From Trachythela sp. YZ-2020 (Eukaryota; Cnidaria; Anthozoa; Malacalcyonacea; Clavulariidae): a stretch of DNA of 64,000 nucleotides. Each line of letters starts with the position of its first letter. The first letter of the stretch is position 1. The stretch spans positions 5,722,001 to 5,786,000 of the forward strand of contig JADLSH010000369.1 of the NCBI GenBank assembly GCA_016169945.1, in the 5' to 3' direction. The position numbers were made by a program, and so were the translations under genes. The notes beneath the pieces were generated by a model. It was not told where the DNA came from, searched no databases, and saw only the letters and a program-made list of their open reading frames with translations. Positions 61,801 to 64,000 of the stretch are shown piece by piece.

Positions 61801-63317
61801 TGCCACCAAATCTCAATAACAAGTAGTCAAATACGAATATTGCAAACACTACCACCTTGTTTGAGCAAAAATATTGTGTTATAGACAATCCTCAGGTTGA
61901 TTCAGGTAAGGTATCATGTCATTACTTACTTTACTGTTACAGGAACATCCAAATCTCCAGTTAACAGAACATCAATACTGACAACACCTCCTTCTGAAAC
62001 CGGAATATTTGTTTGACCAAGACGCACGATCGCTTCTGCAATTGCAAATAGATACGTTGTAGTATGATTACGAATAAATGGTTAAACACATTTATTGAAT
62101 ATGGGATTTATTTATATAACACAAAAGTTTAGAGGGTGAAGCAGCTTATGTCAATCATTTTGGCACTTTTTTAAGTGTGATTTACCCTTTACATTTTGAC
62201 TGTTTTCCACTTCAGCAGCACCATAACATAACGTAACGTATCATATTTTCTATTGTATTTGTATAGAAGTCATTAGTTCCACCGTAGTGCTCAGAACACA
62301 AAGAACTAATAAATAAAACTAAACGAAAAATAACTTGCACAAGCAAGCAATCAACATGCCAAGTCGCCAATACCCAAACAAACACATATACATAATAGAC
62401 AAGCAAATATAAGGGGAAAACGTACTGTCGTTGTCTTGAATGGTGATTCGCATAAGTCTTGTAAGGATTTCTGCTTGAGGATCTGTTGTGGATAATGTTG
62501 CCAACACAATTTCATCACCTTCAACCCGGGTATCATTATCTGGTGCGAAACTGAAGAATTGACGTGCCGGTCCAGTTGGAGTAAATGTCAATGTGATATT
62601 ATCAGCAACTGTATAATCATTTGATGAAGTCGTGCTCCCCGTCACTGTGATACTATAACACAATATTATACCATATTTTGTAACATTTAGCACAAAGGTT
62701 TATTTTAGACAAACAACATTACTCTTATTTCGAAGATAACGGAAAAGTTCTTCATTATCATGCAACGCTGGTCGTTTGTTATCAACGACAATGGGATATT
62801 TCAAAAGGGCCTTAATTTAAGACTGTTTGACATTTTGAATACTATGCGAACTACGATATCAACACACAACCTGTAAGGCCTGGGGAAAACATTGTTACGG
62901 AAATATTGTTTCCTATTCAGGTTTTCCATGCAAAGGTGGTCAAACCAGGAAACATTGTTGCGGATAATGCGGAACCAACTGCAATGAGAGTAAATTACTC
63001 AATTACAACAAATACTGCACTGATTGGCTGCGGCATTTCAATACATACAGATTATTACAGGTGGAAGATTGTAAGAAATCAATATTTGTCAGACAATAAT
63101 CGCACTTGTTTTGAGTTTGTTGGGAAACATTTTTCCTGCAAGGGAGGAACTTTGCTTCCGCTTTACTTTTAACAAATTGTTTAGCCCTACTAATTGCTAT
63201 TCACAAACCTGACAGTTACTGGAGTGTGAAGACCTCCGGTGGAATCAACAGCAATTTGTACCGTTCCTCCATTTTCTGGGACAGTTCTTTCCGGCAGAGC
63301 AAATCCGATTCCAGCAA
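43388..63317 (-). CDS. Gene B: transmembrane Calx-beta/EGF receptor-like protein, 5' end outside window
   Basis: Minus-strand gene with 18 intact coding exons in the window (about 3.1 kb, 1,034 codons; listed separately). Protein order: Calx-beta 1-5, five EGF-like domains, Calx-beta 6, single transmembrane helix, tyrosine-rich tail, stop at 43388. The modules, exon lengths and phases are the same as in gene A, 13.7 kb downstream in the same orientation, so the two are probably tandem paralogues. The protein should be a type I membrane protein with a calcium-dependent, rod-like ectodomain. The YxxL motifs suggest SH2-dependent signalling, by inference. The intron between EGF 5 and Calx-beta 6 is 7 kb long and holds a minisatellite, a dead EGF exon and nested LINEs. 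An AATAAA on the minus strand (42895-42890) is a weak candidate polyadenylation signal. Confidence 0.87.
44278..44507 (-). CDS. Gene B: Calx-beta 6, second half
   Basis: 230 nt, phase 2 to 1: [37 protein letters not shown] and end [14 protein letters not shown] donor. Confidence 0.9.
45561..45671. mobile_element. 111-bp hAT-type MITE with 8-bp target duplication
   Basis: GGTTATAATTCCATGACACG at the left and CGTGTCATGGAATTGTAACC at the right are near-perfect inverted copies. GTTATTTG occurs on both sides (45553-45560 and 45672-45679). In the intron between the two halves of gene B Calx-beta 6. Confidence 0.8.
46192..46306 (-). CDS. Gene B: Calx-beta 6, first half
   Basis: 115 nt, phase 1 to 2: [20 protein letters not shown] then [15 protein letters not shown] acceptor and GTAAGT donor. 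Follows the LINE-rich intron. Confidence 0.83.
46655..47480 (-). mobile_element. LINE 3' fragment interrupted by a foldback element
   Basis: 47480-47345 encodes [19 protein letters not shown] then [12 protein letters not shown], the conserved C-terminal end of CR1/jockey-like reverse transcriptases. It resumes near 46960 with [17 protein letters not shown] and a stop. The two parts are separated by the inverted-repeat element at 46956-47350. Confidence 0.75.
46956..47350. mobile_element. Foldback MITE inside the LINE fragment
   Basis: GTGAAGCCAAAGATGGCGG at about 47020 and its inverse CCGCCATCTTTGGCTTCAC near 47270 belong to roughly 90-100-bp inverted arms that reach CAGTGAGCTC on each outer side. 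No coding capacity. Confidence 0.7.
47650..49400 (-). mobile_element. LINE 1: degenerate non-LTR retrotransposon (CR1/jockey-like RT)
   Basis: 49335-49003 encodes the linker after the endonuclease ([20 protein letters not shown]). 48923-48642 encodes the RT start ([17 protein letters not shown]). 48240-47660 encodes the RT core with [28 protein letters not shown] and the YVDD box in KYVDDSTL. Several frameshifts and a repeat replacing part of the RT (48263-48441) make it inactive. Same family as the RT at 63509. Confidence 0.85.
48263..48441. mobile_element. Right-half fragment of the hAT-type MITE
   Basis: Nearly the same as 54948-55120, including TTTTGTTGTGAGAATACAAT and the terminal TTAAAAAAGGCCCTG. 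The left terminal repeat is absent. Lies within LINE 1. Confidence 0.75.
49395..49690 (-). mobile_element. LINE RT thumb/3' fragment
   Basis: Encodes [20 protein letters not shown] then [12 protein letters not shown], typical of the region after the RT fingers/palm in jockey/CR1-like LINEs. Abuts the 5' side of LINE 1, so the elements are nested or adjacent. Confidence 0.65.
49830..51250 (-). mobile_element. LINE 2: non-LTR retrotransposon RT, second family
   Basis: 51250-50342 is open for 302 codons: [74 protein letters not shown]. It breaks in the GVPQG motif. 50198-49830 carries a later RT block ([20 protein letters not shown]). The intervening FADD region is damaged. It is inserted within about 20 bp of the decayed EGF exon. 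Confidence 0.85.
51269..51369 (-). pseudogene. Decayed EGF-like exon in gene B
   Basis: Reads [20 protein letters not shown] and, after a frameshift, [11 protein letters not shown]. The expected AG acceptor (51371-51370) is GG, the donor is GC followed by ATTT, and the exon is about 101 nt instead of 117-132. A LINE begins at 51250, immediately 3' in transcript order. Skipping it leaves the gene B frame intact (phase 1-1), so the gene tolerates its loss. Confidence 0.75.
51653..52453. repeat. 20-bp minisatellite, about 40 copies
   Basis: Unit TGTACTGTACTGTGTTGAAA, highly regular over 0.8 kb with recurrent variants (TGTGGAAA, TACGGTAA, TACTATAT), which points to higher-order expansion. Open on the minus strand only because three 20-bp units fit a 60-nt period; not coding. 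In the gene B intron between EGF 5 and the decayed EGF exon. Confidence 0.95.
53107..53236. mobile_element. Short MITE of the same family (GCCGGTTGTATAAAA ends)
   Basis: 130 bp with imperfect inverted ends (GGCGCCGTTGTATTAC at left, TTTTTTATACAACCGGCC at right). The right half matches the left end of the 12378 element in reverse. Confidence 0.6.
53486..53602 (-). CDS. Gene B: EGF-like domain 5 (calcium-binding type)
   Basis: 117 nt, phase 1-1, six cysteines: [16 protein letters not shown] start, FTGDGFTC end. GTAAGC donor. Last intact EGF before the transposon-rich 7-kb intron. Confidence 0.88.
53821..53878. repeat. 22-bp tandem repeat, about 2.6 copies
   Basis: TCCAGATTGATCTAATGATT repeated in a gene B intron. 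Confidence 0.8.
54507..54629 (-). CDS. Gene B: EGF-like domain 4 (calcium-binding type)
   Basis: 123 nt, phase 1-1, six cysteines: [12 protein letters not shown] start, NTRGSYIC segment, FFGDGRTC end. GTATGT donor. Confidence 0.88.
54744..55120. mobile_element. Intact hAT-type MITE with perfect 8-bp target duplication
   Basis: 377 bp from CAGGGCCTTTTTTAA to TTAAAAAAGGCCCTG, flanked by TACTACCA at 54736-54743 and again at 55121-55128. Non-autonomous with G-rich blocks and no transposase. Reference copy for the fragments at 36537 and 48263. In the intron between gene B EGF 3 and EGF 4. Confidence 0.88.
55418..55549 (-). CDS. Gene B: EGF-like domain 3
   Basis: 132 nt, phase 1-1, six cysteines: [14 protein letters not shown] (Asp instead of Glu before the first cysteine, long first loop), FVGDGYNFC end. 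The intron to the previous EGF is only 115 bp. GTAGGT donor. Confidence 0.87.
55665..55787 (-). CDS. Gene B: EGF-like domain 2 (calcium-binding type)
   Basis: 123 nt, phase 1-1, six cysteines: [12 protein letters not shown] start, FTGDGLTC end. GTATGA donor. Confidence 0.89.
56359..56484 (-). CDS. Gene B: EGF-like domain 1
   Basis: 126 nt, phase 1-1, six cysteines: [12 protein letters not shown] start, DDAFTC segment, YRGDGRIC end. GTGAGT donor. Confidence 0.88.
56893..57107 (-). CDS. Gene B: Calx-beta 5, second half
   Basis: 215 nt, phase 2 to 1, the shortest of the set: [28 protein letters not shown] and end VHIVDDG. The N-P-G-D turn seen in the others is absent. GTAATT donor. Confidence 0.85.
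57400..57508 (-). CDS. Gene B: Calx-beta 5, first half
   Basis: 109 nt, phase 1 to 2: [19 protein letters not shown] then [10 protein letters not shown]. Contains a cysteine, unlike most first halves; the matching second half also has one (RVCFNVTL), so a disulfide is possible. GTATGT donor. Confidence 0.82.
57955..58190 (-). CDS. Gene B: Calx-beta 4, second half
   Basis: 236 nt, phase 2 to 1: [14 protein letters not shown], then a longer loop ([10 protein letters not shown]), [14 protein letters not shown] and end [14 protein letters not shown] donor. Confidence 0.88.
58740..58940. repeat. Dispersed SINE-like repeat
   Basis: Shares GGTTCTCTCCTGTGC and the following TTTTTCTC...TCTCCGG block with 12595-12650. 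In the intron between gene B exons for Calx-beta 4. Its ends are unclear. Confidence 0.5.
59070..59184 (-). CDS. Gene B: Calx-beta 4, first half
   Basis: 115 nt, phase 1 to 2: [19 protein letters not shown] then [18 protein letters not shown] donor. Confidence 0.82.
59334..59511. repeat. Long hairpin: inverted repeat with about 75-bp arms
   Basis: ATTACCGAATGGTTTTCCGT at the left is mirrored by ACGGAAAACCATTCGGTAAT at the right. The arms continue through GCAGGATTG...GGATGTTG...CTTTCAGAAAG with a few mismatches, leaving a loop of about 30 bp. In the intron between gene B Calx-beta 3 and 4. A foldback MITE or a small-RNA precursor. Confidence 0.8.
59987..60216 (-). CDS. Gene B: Calx-beta 3, second half
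   Basis: 230 nt, phase 2 to 1: [35 protein letters not shown] and end [14 protein letters not shown] donor. Confidence 0.88.
60749..60795. repeat. (GACAT)n microsatellite
   Basis: About nine pentanucleotide copies, the first ones GGCAT variants, in a gene B intron. Confidence 0.9.
60864..60978 (-). CDS. Gene B: Calx-beta 3, first half
   Basis: 115 nt, phase 1 to 2: [20 protein letters not shown] then [15 protein letters not shown] donor. Confidence 0.82.
61301..61527 (-). CDS. Gene B: Calx-beta 2, second half
   Basis: 227 nt, phase 2 to 1: [38 protein letters not shown] and end [14 protein letters not shown] donor. Confidence 0.9.
61530..61925. other. Gene B intron between Calx-beta 2 halves, nothing recognised
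   Basis: Unique AT-rich sequence without repeats, RNA genes or coding blocks that I can support. Confidence 0.4.
61930..62035 (-). CDS. Gene B: Calx-beta 2, first half
   Basis: 106 nt, phase 1 to 2: [19 protein letters not shown] then [16 protein letters not shown] donor. Confidence 0.84.
62426..62652 (-). CDS. Gene B: Calx-beta 1, second half
   Basis: 227 nt, phase 2 to 1. [36 protein letters not shown] and end ITIQDND. GTACGT donor. Confidence 0.88.
62660..63200. other. Gene B intron between Calx-beta 1 halves, possible unknown repeat
   Basis: Contains several GGAAACATTGTT/GGAAATATTGTTTCC-like motifs around 62880-63135 that may be element ends. A plus-strand ORF here (62906-63172) resembles no protein I know. 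Confidence 0.3.
63209..63317 (-). CDS. Gene B: Calx-beta 1, first half
   Basis: 109 nt, phase 1 to 2, reading [18 protein letters not shown] then [17 protein letters not shown] acceptor and GTTTGT donor. First gene B exon in the window. Being phase 1 at its start, it must have upstream exons to the right. Confidence 0.83.
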
Positions 63318-63508
63318 CTAGAAAATATTCCAAATTGACGGAAATGATCTGATAATAGAAATGCTGTGAATAACTCTGCAGATAAACTGTAACTATATGT
63401 ACTATTATTATCATCAATTTCACACAGTATCCAGTTAAGAACAGTGGTAGGGCTCTTCCTGAAATTAGCACTACGAACAACCAGTATTTAGAACAAACGT
63501 AAAAGTGA

Positions 63509-64000
63509 ATGGATTTCAATGATTGTTATTCGGAATGGGGATCTGTCCCGGCAGGTGTACCGCAGGGGACAAAACTCGGTCCCTGGCTATTCCTAATAAT
63601 GATTAACGACCTGAAAGTGGATAACGTAGATCTTTGGAAGTACGTGGACGACACCACTCTTGCAGAATCAGTGAAGAAGGAAGATTTTAGCTCCATGCAA
63701 ATGTATGTAGATGAACTTATTACAAAGACTGAGGTGGACGGTTTCCAACTTAATGAGACAAAATGTAAAGAGCTACGTGTTAGTTTCTCGAAGTCTAATA
63801 ACGTGTTTGAGCCGATTGTAATCAACGAAAAGAACGTCGAAATTGTCCCTTCTGCAAAACTGTTAGGTTTAACGATATCAAACGACCTAAAGTGGAACAC
63901 TCATATCGCGGAGATTTGTAAGAAAGTAGCATCGCGTTTGTACTTTCTTAGACAGCTTAAACGTGCTAAACTTCCAATCAAAGATCTTACTCTATTCTAC
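63509..64000 (+). mobile_element. LINE reverse transcriptase fragment running off the right edge
   Basis: Open from just after a stop at 63506-63508 to the end of the window. Has SVPAGVPQGTKLGPWLFLIM, the catalytic YVDD box in KYVDDTTLAES, then LLGLTISNDLKWNTHI and the start of the thumb (SRLYFLRQLKRAKLP). 5'-truncated within the RT. Plus strand, in the gene B intron upstream of the first exon seen. Same family as LINE 1 at 47.65-49.4 kb but better preserved. Confidence 0.85.

Noticed and set aside
62906..63172. 88-codon plus-strand open frame
   Set aside because: No recognisable domain; it lies between two halves of one Calx-beta domain and near repeated GGAAACATTGTT motifs, so probably repeat-derived.
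63526..63900. 124-codon minus-strand open frame
   Set aside because: Antisense of the LINE reverse transcriptase, whose plus-strand frame has clear RT motifs.
1..64000. Prokaryotic operon, CRISPR array or phage reading of the window
   Set aside because: Introns with GT-AG borders, EGF/Calx-beta exon structure, LINEs and MITEs all show animal nuclear DNA; the tandem arrays have no spacer structure.

Overview
The window is AT-rich animal (metazoan) nuclear DNA. The genes are split into many small exons by introns of roughly 0.3-2 kb with GT-AG ends, and the domains (EGF-like, Calx-beta, a membrane anchor with a tyrosine-rich tail) are animal extracellular and receptor modules. The DIRS-type tyrosine-recombinase element, jockey/CR1-like LINEs and MITEs with hAT-like 8-bp target duplications suit a marine invertebrate. 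A cnidarian is my best guess, but a sponge or another lineage is not excluded.

All convincing host exons lie on the minus strand, so they read from high to low coordinates. Gene B (right; exons 63317 down to 43388, 5' end outside the window) encodes at least five consecutive Calx-beta domains, five EGF-like domains, one more Calx-beta domain, a single transmembrane helix and a 107-residue cytoplasmic tail with five YxxL motifs. Gene A (left; exons 29710 down to 1763, 3' end outside the window) starts with a signal peptide and an unrecognised 707-codon region in one exon. It continues with seven EGF-like domains, six Calx-beta domains and seven more EGF-like domains. Each Calx-beta domain is split into a 106-115 nt exon (phase 1 to 2) and a 215-236 nt exon (phase 2 to 1). 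Each EGF is one 117-132 nt exon with phase 1 at both ends. Modules can therefore be gained or lost without changing the frame.

Genes A and B look like head-to-tail paralogues of a large adhesive or receptor-type surface protein family. Between them (29.7-43.4 kb) are decayed Calx-beta exons (38.1-39.3 kb, one split by an insertion), an isolated possible 63-nt exon at 34.5 kb, dispersed repeats and broken plus-strand ORFs. A decayed EGF exon also sits inside gene B at 51.3 kb, and a recent duplication of an EGF exon is visible in gene A (2.5-4.6 kb).

Mobile and repetitive DNA is abundant. There is a broken DIRS-like element with a nested MITE (1-1.7 kb), foldback elements (15.8, 23.0, 47.0 and 59.3 kb) and a nest of LINE fragments in a gene B intron (46.6-51.25 kb). 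A third LINE reverse transcriptase runs off the right edge. There are also hAT-type MITEs (45.6 and 54.7 kb, with fragments at 36.5 and 48.3 kb), an 0.8-kb minisatellite with a 20-bp unit (51.65-52.45 kb) and several short tandem arrays. I found no CRISPR array, rRNA gene or intact tRNA gene.
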